A stretch of DNA of 64,000 nucleotides from Cytobacillus sp. IB215665. Its GTDB lineage: Bacteria > Bacillota > Bacilli > Bacillales > SM2101. The stretch lies in NCBI RefSeq assembly GCF_033963835.1, contig NZ_JAXBME010000007.1:1-64000 (forward strand), read 5' to 3'. Made by a program: the position numbers and the translations under genes. Positions 26,934 through 35,455 of the stretch are shown piece after piece (position 1 is the first letter of the stretch; each line of letters opens with the position of its first letter). The notes below the pieces were generated by a model that saw nothing but the letters and a program-made list of their open reading frames with translations, had not been told where the DNA came from and made no database searches.

Positions 26934-27069
26934 GCTAGACCTCTTTTTTATAGGCTTCTTTTTATTAAATATAGCTTATCGTAATTAGGAGCTTAACACG
27001 AATATAACTAACACTCTGTGCATTCTCTAAAAAATCATTTAATACAAATCCGTTAAACATAAATATAGG

Positions 27070-27140
27070 TAAAAAAAACAACACTGTTTACGAAAAAAGT
27101 CTTAGTTAAGTCTGCTTTCGCAATGATTGTTGCTTTTCGT
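27070..27140. repeat. abutting MITE fragments
   Basis: A right-end sequence (TTTACGAAAAAAGTCTTA, from about 27087) is followed directly by a left-end sequence (TCTGCTTTCGCAATGATTG). The order right-then-left means two partial copies meet here, or a copy inserted beside another and decayed. The rest of 26934-27304 holds no supported gene. Confidence 0.5.
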
Positions 27141-27304
27141 AGTTAGAGCTGAGAAACAACTACAAAACCGTCAAATTTGGACGTCTAAATTTTTTAGATC
27201 CACAATTAACAACTCCATGAATATACACGTAAAACATATTATGTAAGAATATGAATTTTCCAATCGATAGCTTATTACTGCACTATTGTAAAAAATAGTC
27301 TCTT

Positions 27305-27886
27305 TTACGGTTGTGATTGTTCGTTATGAATGTTTCTCAAATCAACATTGTACAGTTGCTCCCATTCGTCACGTAGAACACCCATCTTAATAGAATCATA
27401 GTAAATGCCATTATGATAACGACATTTTCTCAAACGTCCTTCAAGCTTCATTCCAAGCTTTTCTGCTGATTTCATCATTCGTTCATTACCTGACCAAGTT
27501 GTTAAACCAACTCGTTCGATCGGAAAACGTTTAAACATTTCTGTCACCCACAATATTAAAGCATCAGTTCCATAACCATCACTCCAATAATTTGGGTCAT
27601 AAATAATTATGCCAACCTCAAGCCATCTAGTTGGCTTATATTCCCAATAATAAGTTGTCGTACCTACTAGTTTGCCATTCACCTCGATTGCAAACAAACT
27701 CGATTCTTGCATTTGCATTGCCATACTCACTTTAAACTCTTCTATACTTTCTTTTTTTAAAGGAAAATAAGGTCCGTCCCATTTTTTCCATTCTGGTTCA
27801 TCTTCACCGTAGATAAAATCCCATAAAACTGGTAGATCCTGCTGTTCAATTGATCTTAATATTACTTTATTTCCAACTAATTTCAT
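27305..27886 (-). CDS. GNAT-family N-acetyltransferase (RimJ/RimL-like)
   Basis: A 193-residue acetyltransferase of the RimJ/RimL-type GNAT group: MKLVGNKVILRSIEQQDLPVLW opens the fold (motif C/D), LEVGIIIYDPNYWSDGYGTDAL forms the acetyl-CoA-binding motif A (with a degenerate pyrophosphate loop), and NERMMKSAEKLGMKLEG is the usual motif B. It is cytosolic, with AAAGGA as ribosome site. The acceptor could be a protein N-terminus or a small amine; sequence does not decide. Confidence 0.87.
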   Translation of the reverse strand: MKLVGNKVILRSIEQQDLPVLWDFIYGEDEPEWKKWDGPYFPLKKESIEEFKVSMAMQMQESSLFAIEVNGKLVGTTTYYWEYKPTRWLEVGIIIYDPNYWSDGYGTDALILWVTEMFKRFPIERVGLTTWSGNERMMKSAEKLGMKLEGRLRKCRYHNGIYYDSIKMGVLRDEWEQLYNVDLRNIHNEQSQP

Positions 27887-27953
27887 ATGTAAATTCCTTT
27901 CAAAGACTGTTCAACTTAAGAGTAATTTTCTGCTGTTGAACATACGCCATACA

Positions 27954-28778
27954 TTAAATGTCCATATTTTTATTCTTTTTGGTACTAAATAACATACCAA
28001 GTCCAATTATAATTAGCACTACAGGCCAAAACTCAAAAATTGATATTGGTAATAAGTTATCGATAAAAAAGAAGATACCTAGAAATGATAATATAGAGAC
28101 TGGGATTAGTAAACCGTTTTCCCGACCTCCAAATAGCCATAATTCAAATAACCCTAAAGCAACTGCCAGCAAGTATATAGGCCAAGTATTTATGGCATAA
28201 CCCCAACCGAATGTTGTGTGAAAGAGCATTACTGAGCCAATAACGAGTAAGATACCCCCAGGTACGAGAACCCCAGCAGAGCTCCTTTTAGCTCCCCCTG
28301 CGAAAAATCCAATATGAAATCCAAGACCTACAATAACTAATGTCAAAGGCCAAATAGTTACCCAAAAATTATTGATCACGTCAAATGTATCAAGCAATAA
28401 AAAGATACCTAGAAATGATAATATAGAGACTGGGATTAGTAAACCGTTTTCCCGACCTCCAAATAGCCATAATTCAAATAACCCTAAAGCAACTGCCAGC
28501 AAGTATATAGGCCAAGTATTTATGGCATAACCCCAACCGAATGTTGTGTGAAAGAGCATTACTGAGCCAATAACGAGTAAGATACCCCCAGGTACGAGAA
28601 CCCCAGCAGAGCTCCTTTTAGCTCCCCCTGCGAAAAATCCAATATGAAATCCAAGACCTACAATAACTAATGTCAAAGGCCAAAGAGTTACCCAAAAATT
28701 ATTGATCACATCAAATGTATCTAGCAAAAAAAAGATACCAATAATTATTAATAACAAGCCGCTAGTTATTCTACTCAT
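27954..28778 (-). CDS. LiaI/LiaF-type membrane protein (DUF5668-like) with internal tandem duplication
   Basis: A 274-residue protein made of repeated hydrophobic modules of the kind found in LiaI/LiaF transmembrane regions: paired helices around LLLIIIGIFFLLDTFDV and WPLTLVIVGLG. Residues about 17-126 and 127-236 are near-identical copies, from a 330-bp DNA tandem duplication (28401-28730 and 28071-28400) that is exact over about 283 bp with four mismatches overall. The original gene would have encoded about 164 residues. GAGGGGGAG before the ATG fixes the start. LiaF-like domains often sense envelope stress, but no kinase partner is adjacent. Confidence 0.8.
   Translation of the reverse strand: MSRITSGLLLIIIGIFFLLDTFDVINNFWVTLWPLTLVIVGLGFHIGFFAGGAKRSSAGVLVPGGILLVIGSVMLFHTTFGWGYAINTWPIYLLAVALGLFELWLFGGRENGLLIPVSILSFLGIFLLLDTFDVINNFWVTIWPLTLVIVGLGFHIGFFAGGAKRSSAGVLVPGGILLVIGSVMLFHTTFGWGYAINTWPIYLLAVALGLFELWLFGGRENGLLIPVSILSFLGIFFFIDNLLPISIFEFWPVVLIIIGLGMLFSTKKNKNMDI
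28071..28730. repeat. 330-bp in-frame tandem duplication
   Basis: Two direct copies, 28071-28400 and 28401-28730. They match base for base for about 283 bp and differ at four positions near one end. The period is 110 codons, so the reading frame is kept. The near-identity implies a very recent event or ongoing unequal exchange. Confidence 0.95.
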
Positions 28779-29234
28779 TACTATCTCCCCCTCTTGATCG
28801 TACTACAATGGTATGCTTATATATTTATTATAATTCATATTCTTGGGAATTGTTAGTCTACAACCCATAATCATCCAAGTAAGCTTTGTCATTAGGGAGC
28901 TCTTTACAACGATTAAGGTTTTGCTATTTCATATATTAACAGTAAGCCTTTTCCATATTTTTCTTTATGATATACTTATTTTAATTGCAATGATCGTTTT
29001 GTATAAACCTTACGCTCGTGACTCCATTTCTTCTCACTGGTTATTGGTTTATGTGCTAAGAAAACTAAGCGGGTTACAACTTGAATTTGTGGACATCTTT
29101 TCTTCTAAATATCTTGAAAATGCATCCTGGTTTAAGTGGCTCAGATGAAGTGAAAAAAACTAGAATGTTTACGAAAAGAACCTAAAGAAAAAAGGTTTAT
29201 ATACTTATTCTTTACACAAATGGAGGTTTTGGTT
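28779..29234. other. intergenic region with MITE right end
   Basis: A 101-codon frame (28843-29148) opens with TTG but lacks a ribosome site. A MITE right-end sequence (GTTTACGAAAAGAACCTA) occurs at about 29168-29186 without a clear matching left end. Confidence 0.4.
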
Positions 29235-29993
29235 ATGAAAATCGGATTGGCTCAAACAAGGTTTCCAAAATCAGCAAGCGAGGGGTTAGATACTGTTAAG
29301 CAAATGATACACCAGACCTCTCATGATCACTGTGACCTTATTTGCTTTCCTGAATCTATCATTCCTGGGTTAAGAGGAGTAGGTTATAAAGTTGATGAAT
29401 ATAATCACAGTTTTCAAATCTCTGCATTAGAAAAAATTTGTTCATTAGCTAAGCAAACAAAAACTGCCATAATTATTCCCATGGAGTGGCAAGATGAACT
29501 TGGATTCCATATCGTTGCGTTTGTAATAAATAATAATGGTGAAATACTAGGGTATCAAACTAAAAACCAAATTGCTCCAGACGAAGACTTTTTCGGTTAT
29601 GTCCCTGGAGATGGGCGTTATATATTCGAAATTAATAATGTGAAATTTGGCATTGTCATTTGCCATGAAGGTTTTAGATATCCAGAAACTGTTAGGTGGG
29701 CAGCTATGCGTGGTGCGAGCATTGTGTTTCATCCTCAATATACAGGTCATGTAGATAATTCCGAATTTTTTAATCAAGCAATGGTGTGTAGAAGTTTAGA
29801 AAATGACATTTATTTTGCGAGTGTAAATTATGCTTTAGAAAATCAAAAAAGCACCTCATCTTTAATCTCTCCATCAGGAGAACGATTAATAGTTGGACAA
29901 CAGAATACACAGGAATTATTAGTTTATGATATTGACACAAAGCTAGCGACTAGATTGCTAGCAAAGCGTTTCAAACCCGATTTATTATCATAA
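29235..29993 (+). CDS. carbon-nitrogen hydrolase (nitrilase superfamily)
   Basis: A 252-residue amidase/nitrilase-fold enzyme. The catalytic triad is complete: Glu in CFPESI, Lys in YQTKNQIAP and Cys in IVICHEGFRYPE. It most resembles short carbon-nitrogen hydrolases that cleave omega-amides or carbamoyl compounds; substrate unassigned. GGAGG eight bases before ATG 29235 picks this start over 29220. It stands alone between a MITE fragment and a convergent histidine kinase gene. Confidence 0.88.
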   Translation: MKIGLAQTRFPKSASEGLDTVKQMIHQTSHDHCDLICFPESIIPGLRGVGYKVDEYNHSFQISALEKICSLAKQTKTAIIIPMEWQDELGFHIVAFVINNNGEILGYQTKNQIAPDEDFFGYVPGDGRYIFEINNVKFGIVICHEGFRYPETVRWAAMRGASIVFHPQYTGHVDNSEFFNQAMVCRSLENDIYFASVNYALENQKSTSSLISPSGERLIVGQQNTQELLVYDIDTKLATRLLAKRFKPDLLS

Positions 29994-30118
29994 GCTCCAT
30001 ATTAAATCAAAACGCTTAGATTCTAGTTTTACTAAAGTAGCTTATTTAGCAAAGATTTAATTGCATTATTCTTTTAAAAAATGTATATCGCTTATTTCTT
30101 AGTATGAAAAAAAACAGT

Positions 30119-30156
30119 CAATAATAGTCCCTTACCATAGTTTGGGACTATTATTA
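30119..30156 (-). terminator. intrinsic terminator overlapping the kinase stop codon
   Basis: ATAATAGTCCC pairs with GGGACTATTAT. Read leftward the stem starts at the kinase stop codon and is followed by GACTG and a run of eight T. Confidence 0.7.
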
Positions 30157-31404
30157 CCTTTGTGGTATGATGATCTTTACTTCTGTGCCTACATCAGGTT
30201 GACTTTCAAAAGTAATTCTCCCGTCCATTGATTGTATTATTCTAATCGAAACCATCGTACCTAACCCAGTACCTTTATCCTTGGTTGTATAAAATAATGT
30301 TCCTATTCTATTAAGCTGTTCTTTAGTCATCCCTTTTCCAGTATCCTTGACTATTATATAGAAGTACATACCATCACTCGTTATAGTAATATTTACACTT
30401 CCTCCGTTTTCCGAGGCCTCAATTGCGTTTTTAATAATATTGACGAAGGCTTGTTTAATTTGATTTCGGTCGGTTAATACATGATCACTAGAGTTCAACG
30501 AAGTTTTCAATTGTATATTTTCTTTAGAAGCAAATGGCTCTAGTAATTTACAAACATCAATAATAACCTCATTTAAAGGAAAACTCTCAATTTTTTCAAA
30601 CTGAGGTTCCGCAAAGTTCAAATAATCACTAATAGTAGATTCTGCCCTTCCAAGTTCACTAAGGACGATTCTGAGATATTCCAGATTTTCACTCTTTTGT
30701 TGTTTCTCCATTAACTGAAGAAACCCCTTAACCACTGTCAATGGATTTCTAATTTCATGGGCGATGGAAGCAGCTAACTCTCCTATCGTGTTTAATTTCT
30801 CAGCATTTTGTATTTCTTGTTTCATTCTTTCTCTTTCTATAACTACTTCATACAGCTTAGCTGCAAATCCAATACCTATGTTAAGGATGATTCCAAAAAC
30901 AATAATATAAATAAGTAACTGTTTAACATCCCCATCTATACTGCCATCAAATATAAGCCAACTAACTAAGATCCCAAGCTGAATAAATGCAGGCCAAAAG
31001 CTTACTATGACTGCAATAACAATACGTTTACTCTTCTCAAAATTCCAAAAGCGCATAGAAAAGAACATTGGAATGGAAGCTGCCAACAGCACGCTTATAT
31101 ATCCATAAAATAGAGCTTCTCCACCCATATATGTTCTAGTAATAATAATAAAAAATACTACAATGCCCCCGCTTATTGGTCCTCCGTATAAAAATGATAA
31201 TACGAGAGGGACATATCTTAAATCCCAATACAAACCAAAATTATATGTTGAAAATAACATACAAAGCGCTGCTGCTGTACCTTGCATCAAACCATATATA
31301 TAAGGATTAAAGATATTTAGTTTTTTGTTTTCAAAAATAACAAAATAAAATAACACTGGTGCAAAAATAATTAATACATGTAAAAACAACTTTTCTGCTA
31401 ACAT
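30154..31404 (-). CDS. membrane sensor histidine kinase, KinB-like
   Basis: A 416-residue kinase. The first 190 residues hold six membrane spans of the 5TM-LYT type with the conserved DLRYVPLVLSFLYGG and YMGGEA segments. The H-box is SIAHEIRNPLTVVKGF. The ATPase part shows NIIKNAIEAS (N), DTGKGM (G1), FYTTKDKGTGLGT (F/G2). This layout is that of Bacillus phosphorelay kinases such as KinB, which feed Spo0F and sporulation. No response regulator is adjacent, consistent with an orphan phosphorelay kinase. GGAG before ATG 31404 favours this start over GTG 31419. Confidence 0.87.
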   Translation of the reverse strand: MLAEKLFLHVLIIFAPVLFYFVIFENKKLNIFNPYIYGLMQGTAAALCMLFSTYNFGLYWDLRYVPLVLSFLYGGPISGGIVVFFIIITRTYMGGEALFYGYISVLLAASIPMFFSMRFWNFEKSKRIVIAVIVSFWPAFIQLGILVSWLIFDGSIDGDVKQLLIYIIVFGIILNIGIGFAAKLYEVVIERERMKQEIQNAEKLNTIGELAASIAHEIRNPLTVVKGFLQLMEKQQKSENLEYLRIVLSELGRAESTISDYLNFAEPQFEKIESFPLNEVIIDVCKLLEPFASKENIQLKTSLNSSDHVLTDRNQIKQAFVNIIKNAIEASENGGSVNITITSDGMYFYIIVKDTGKGMTKEQLNRIGTLFYTTKDKGTGLGTMVSIRIIQSMDGRITFESQPDVGTEVKIIIPQR

Positions 31405-31522
31405 TGAAATTTTCTCCACATCATTTTTTTTACTTTCTTCAAAGGGATTTTGTCCATGGTACTTGTGCTATTTACATATTAATTATTTTTGCACATTATT
31501 TTGTTTTTATGGAATTAGTCCA

Positions 31523-32686
31523 TTATAGCCCCATGTTTTTTGCTATAATTTGCTTCATTATCTCGTTTGTACCAGCGTATATTGAGCCCACTTGTACATC
31601 TCTAAACCTTCTAGCAATCTCATATTCTTCCATAAAACCATAGCCACCATGTAACTGCATACATTCAGTCGCTACTTTTTTAGCGAGGTCAGTAATCCAC
31701 CATTTTGCCATTGAAACTTCAGTAACGACATGTTCACCATTCATATGCTTGCTAATTAAATCATTAACAAATGTTCTACCAATCTGTATTTCAGTAGCCA
31801 TCTCTGCCAATTTAAAACGCGTGTTTTGAAATTTACCGATAGGTCTACCGAATGCCTCACGCTGCTTCACATAGTTTATTGTTATTTCGAGCATTCTTTC
31901 GCACGAAGCCTGGGTTGCGATTGCTAAAACGAGTCGTTCCTGCTGAAGCTTTTCCATAAGATAATAAAAACCATTTCCTTCTTCACCTAATAAATTTGTA
32001 ACTGGGACACGACAATCCTGGAATATTAACTCTGAAGTATCATTGCTATGTAGCCCAACCTTCTTTAGTTGCTTTCCTTTTTTGAATCCTGGTGTGCCAT
32101 CTTCAACAACGATTAAACTTACACCTTTATATGCAGGTTCTGCTTGTGGATCTGTTTTACAAACGACGATGACGAGGTCAGAGTGTATCCCATTGGTTAT
32201 AAATGTTTTTTCACCATTCAGAATGTAGGAGTCGCCGTCACCAATAGCTGTTGTTTTTACAGCCTGTAAATCTGAACCAGTGCCAGGTTCGGTCATTGCT
32301 ACTGCTGAAATAAGATCACCTGTTAAAGCTGGTGGAAACCATCTTTTCTTCTGTTCTTCTGTCCCATAAGAGTCGATATAAGGCATAACAACATCATTAT
32401 GTAAGCCTATTCCTCCTAGGCCTCCCCCTACTTTGTCAAGCTCTTCTCCAATGATAACCGAGTAACCAAAGTCTGCATTGATTCCACCATACTTTTCGTC
32501 AACCCATGGGCATAAATATCCTTGCTCACCCATCTTCTTCCAAAATGTTCGAGGAATACATTTCTCTTCTTCCCATTGTTCAAAATAAGGCAAAGCTTCT
32601 TTCTCCAAAAATTTTCGTAATGAACGGCGAAATATATGGTGCTCCTTGTTAAACAATTTATTTTCTTGCATAACTGTAGTACTCAC
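31523..32686 (-). CDS. acyl-CoA dehydrogenase, LCAD/isovaleryl-type active site
   Basis: A 387-residue FAD enzyme introducing the alpha-beta double bond into an acyl-CoA. AVAMTEPGTGSD is the FAD/acyl segment, and QLHGGYGFMEEYEIAR and GTNEIMKQII are C-terminal family motifs. At the place where medium-chain enzymes have Glu (YEGT) this one has Ala (IYAGT); instead a Glu occurs in QQERLVLA, the position of the base in long-chain and isovaleryl-CoA dehydrogenases, which accept branched chains. GTG 32686, seven bases after GGGGG, is a better start than ATG 32692. It is the last gene of the oxygenase-thiolase cluster. Confidence 0.9.
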   Translation of the reverse strand: MSTTVMQENKLFNKEHHIFRRSLRKFLEKEALPYFEQWEEEKCIPRTFWKKMGEQGYLCPWVDEKYGGINADFGYSVIIGEELDKVGGGLGGIGLHNDVVMPYIDSYGTEEQKKRWFPPALTGDLISAVAMTEPGTGSDLQAVKTTAIGDGDSYILNGEKTFITNGIHSDLVIVVCKTDPQAEPAYKGVSLIVVEDGTPGFKKGKQLKKVGLHSNDTSELIFQDCRVPVTNLLGEEGNGFYYLMEKLQQERLVLAIATQASCERMLEITINYVKQREAFGRPIGKFQNTRFKLAEMATEIQIGRTFVNDLISKHMNGEHVVTEVSMAKWWITDLAKKVATECMQLHGGYGFMEEYEIARRFRDVQVGSIYAGTNEIMKQIIAKNMGL

Positions 32687-32799
32687 TAACATTCCCCCTA
32701 ATAATTATTATTCTATACAATAACAATGGTTCACTTAGTAATGTTATCGTTTCCATTAATCTCTATGGATACAATTTTACACCTAGAAAATGTGTATAG

Positions 32800-33990
32800 T
32801 TATACTCGTTCAATAATTATTGCTGACCCTACACCTGCCCCGCCGCTTATCCCTACTGCACCAAGCTCATAATCTACTCTCTCCATTTCGTCCAACAAAG
32901 TGGCAAGGAGCATTCCTCCGGTTGCACCTAATGCATGCCCCATTGATATGACGCCGCCATTTCTGTTTACTCTCTCATGATCAAGATTATAATCATTAAT
33001 GAAGTGTAAGACAGTAGCGCCAAAAGCTTCATTATACTCAAAAATATCTATATCTTTGGCAGTTAAATTCGTATTATCAAGTGCTTTGGCAAGTGCATTT
33101 TGTCCCCCTGTAAGTAGAAGAGGATGCACTGACGTAGTTGCAGTCGTGCGTATTTTAGCTCTCGGGTGTAGTCCAAGTTCTTCTCCTTTTTCTTTTGAAC
33201 CTATTAAAATGACAGAAGCACCATCAGCTAAAGCAGGGGAACTTCCCCAGTGGTGTGTAGGAGTAACCTCAGTTAGTGATGGTATAGAAGATAATACGTT
33301 TTTATCTGTTTCACCTCCTTTAAAGCTCGGTTCTATGGAAGAAAAAGTTTTATCGTTAACATGCTCTAAAAAACATTCATCTTGCGTTAATAATAAACTA
33401 CCATCTTGTGCATACACAGGTATGAGAGATTTATTAAAATATCCTTCCCTCGTTGCTCTACTAGCTCTTCGATGCGATTCAATGCTATATAAATCAACGT
33501 CTCTTCTTGAAATTGAATACAAAGATGCCATAATATCGGCTGCAACACCCATATGAACGAACTGAGTTGTTTGCATTACTTCTCTATCCGTGAACCATGC
33601 TCCTTTGTCAGAAAACATTGGCACGCGAGAAACTGATTCTATACCTCCTGCAATGATTAAATGATCAGTTTTTGTTGCAATTTTTTGTGTTGCAATACTG
33701 ATCGCATCTAATCCAGAAGTACAAAATCGATTTACCGTCATTCCACCAACAGAATGATGTAGCCCAGCATGAAGTGCAGCTACTCTAGCAATATTTGCAC
33801 CTTGTTCCTTCGTTTGGGTAACACAGCCTAGAATTATATCATCGATTGTTTTAGCATCGAAGTCGTTTCGTAGGACAATTTCGTTTAACAACAGGCTTAT
33901 TAAATTGATAGGTTTGATCGAACGTAAAGAGCCATTTTTTCGGGCTGAACCTCTCGGTGTTCTAATTGCATCAAAAATATATGCTTCCAT
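32800..33990 (-). CDS. thiolase (acetyl-CoA acyltransferase family) lacking the second catalytic Cys
   Basis: A 396-residue thiolase. The acyl-accepting Cys is in NRFCTSGLDAIS, NEAFGA supplies the Asn, and GHALGATG supplies the catalytic His. The C-terminal motif, normally CIGGGxG with the proton-donor Cys, reads GISGGAG, so that Cys is replaced by Gly. It would normally cleave a 3-ketoacyl-CoA. The change may alter the rate or chemistry. GGTGGGGAG before the ATG supports the start. It lies 50 bp after the SCPx-type thiolase gene and 113 bp before the acyl-CoA dehydrogenase gene on the same strand. Confidence 0.9.
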   Translation of the reverse strand: MEAYIFDAIRTPRGSARKNGSLRSIKPINLISLLLNEIVLRNDFDAKTIDDIILGCVTQTKEQGANIARVAALHAGLHHSVGGMTVNRFCTSGLDAISIATQKIATKTDHLIIAGGIESVSRVPMFSDKGAWFTDREVMQTTQFVHMGVAADIMASLYSISRRDVDLYSIESHRRASRATREGYFNKSLIPVYAQDGSLLLTQDECFLEHVNDKTFSSIEPSFKGGETDKNVLSSIPSLTEVTPTHHWGSSPALADGASVILIGSKEKGEELGLHPRAKIRTTATTSVHPLLLTGGQNALAKALDNTNLTAKDIDIFEYNEAFGATVLHFINDYNLDHERVNRNGGVISMGHALGATGGMLLATLLDEMERVDYELGAVGISGGAGVGSAIIIERV

Positions 33991-34039
33991 TATCTCCCCA
34001 CCTTCATATTATTGATGGTGTATAAAATAGGGAAGTAAG

Positions 34040-35257
34040 CTACACCCCTACTACGAAACTTGCACTTGTAGTTGTACTACCACCTATGTTCAGCGTAGCA
34101 ACATTTTTTGAGCCCTCTATCTGATAATCTCCCGCCGTGTTCGTCACCTGCTTATAAGCATCTAAAAGCATTCTAACCCCTGTTGCCCCAACTGGATGAC
34201 CTGCCCCTATCAACCCCCCACTTGGATTAATTGGGAGCTTTCCATCTTTTGTTATCATGCCAGATTCAATTGCCTCATAACTTCTCCCCGGAGCTGTTAA
34301 ACCAAAATGATCGATAGCCAAATATTCTGAGATCGTAAAACAATCATGTGTTTCTATCACATCTAGTTCATCAATACTTTTAATATTCGATCTAAACAAA
34401 GCATCTAAAATTGTTCTTCTTACATGAGGAAAAACATACGGTGAATCTCTACTTTCTCGCATTTTATCGCTTAAAAGCATGGTAGCAGTCCTATGTCCCC
34501 ATCCTTTAATTTTAGGTATTGTTGATAATCTAATCTCTTTACGCTTTGCATATTCAATTGCATAAGCTTCTGAAGCTAGAATAATACATGCTGCACCATC
34601 AGTAATTCTCCCGCAGTCTATTTGCCGTAGCCTTCCTTCAATTACTGGGTTTTTTTGTTCATCTTCTAGAAAATTCTCTTTATCTAGTTTCCAGTTTCTT
34701 GTTTGTGCATTTGGGTTACTTTGCGCATTATATAAATTTTTCTTAGCAAGTTCAGCTAAATGCACATTAGACATCCCGTACCTATTATCATATTCTTCAG
34801 CAATTTCACTAAAGAGATATGGCCATGGATATGTTGCATTGACCGCCTCCTTCCCTAACCAACACGCAGATCCTAAGTATTCTGCTGCCTTCCTTGCTGG
34901 AACATTTCTCATCTCTTCTATTCCAATAATGCAAGCTATATCGTAACGTCCAGCCTCAATTTCAGCAGAAGCTGTAAGTATCGCCATACTACCTGAAGCA
35001 CACGCAGCCTCATGACGTGATGTTGGGATTCCAGCAAATTCTGGATGGATAGCTGCAAATAAACCTCCTAATTGTCCTTGTTTATTAAATAGTTCCCCAG
35101 CAAAATTTCCTATATGTGCAGTATCAATTTCAAGGGGGGAAATATCTGTATTCGCCAATGCTCCTTCTACTACTTCCTTCAGCATGTCAAATACAGATAA
35201 ATCCAGGCGACTCCAATTTTTCGCAAAATCTGTTTGGTACCCTCCTAATATATACAA
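34040..35257 (-). CDS. SCPx-type thiolase
   Basis: A 405-residue thiolase-fold protein of the sterol-carrier-protein-x / archaeal type. The reactive Cys lies in HEAACASGS; HDCF (ETHDCFTISE) replaces NEAF, a hallmark of this branch; GAGHPVGATG gives the His; the tail reads NIGGST, where ordinary thiolases have CxGGG. Relatives cleave branched or ring-bearing 3-ketoacyl-CoAs, such as steroid side chains. The frame stays open upstream to 35350, but that part is MITE-derived. AGGAGG seven bases before TTG 35257 marks the start, opening MYILGGYQTDF. Confidence 0.88.
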   Translation of the reverse strand: MYILGGYQTDFAKNWSRLDLSVFDMLKEVVEGALANTDISPLEIDTAHIGNFAGELFNKQGQLGGLFAAIHPEFAGIPTSRHEAACASGSMAILTASAEIEAGRYDIACIIGIEEMRNVPARKAAEYLGSACWLGKEAVNATYPWPYLFSEIAEEYDNRYGMSNVHLAELAKKNLYNAQSNPNAQTRNWKLDKENFLEDEQKNPVIEGRLRQIDCGRITDGAACIILASEAYAIEYAKRKEIRLSTIPKIKGWGHRTATMLLSDKMRESRDSPYVFPHVRRTILDALFRSNIKSIDELDVIETHDCFTISEYLAIDHFGLTAPGRSYEAIESGMITKDGKLPINPSGGLIGAGHPVGATGVRMLLDAYKQVTNTAGDYQIEGSKNVATLNIGGSTTTSASFVVGV

Positions 35258-35337
35258 TAAATTGCCTCCTATATTTTCATCTAAGCTGTAGTCGTTACGT
35301 ACACAACTAACCTTTGTGGGACCTGTATTTTTTAGTA

Positions 35338-35375
35338 ACATTAGCATCAAAGTTTACGAAAAAAACCTTAGTTAA
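35338..35375 (+). repeat. MITE right-end fragment inside the catabolic cluster
   Basis: ATCAAAGTTTACGAAAAAAACCTTAG matches the right end of the dispersed element. It lies between the oxygenase and SCPx-thiolase genes and supplies false start codons for the latter. No left end is nearby, so this is a decayed or deleted copy. Confidence 0.55.
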
Positions 35376-35455
35376 ATTGTTTTAACCATAGCACCCTTTT
35401 TATACGAACTTCAAACAAGCATACCTTTTTTACTGCTGACTAACTATTCAGTATC

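Noticed and set aside
28843-29148. 101-codon hydrophobic frame
   Set aside because: TTG start without a ribosome site and no family resemblance; it is followed by a MITE end.
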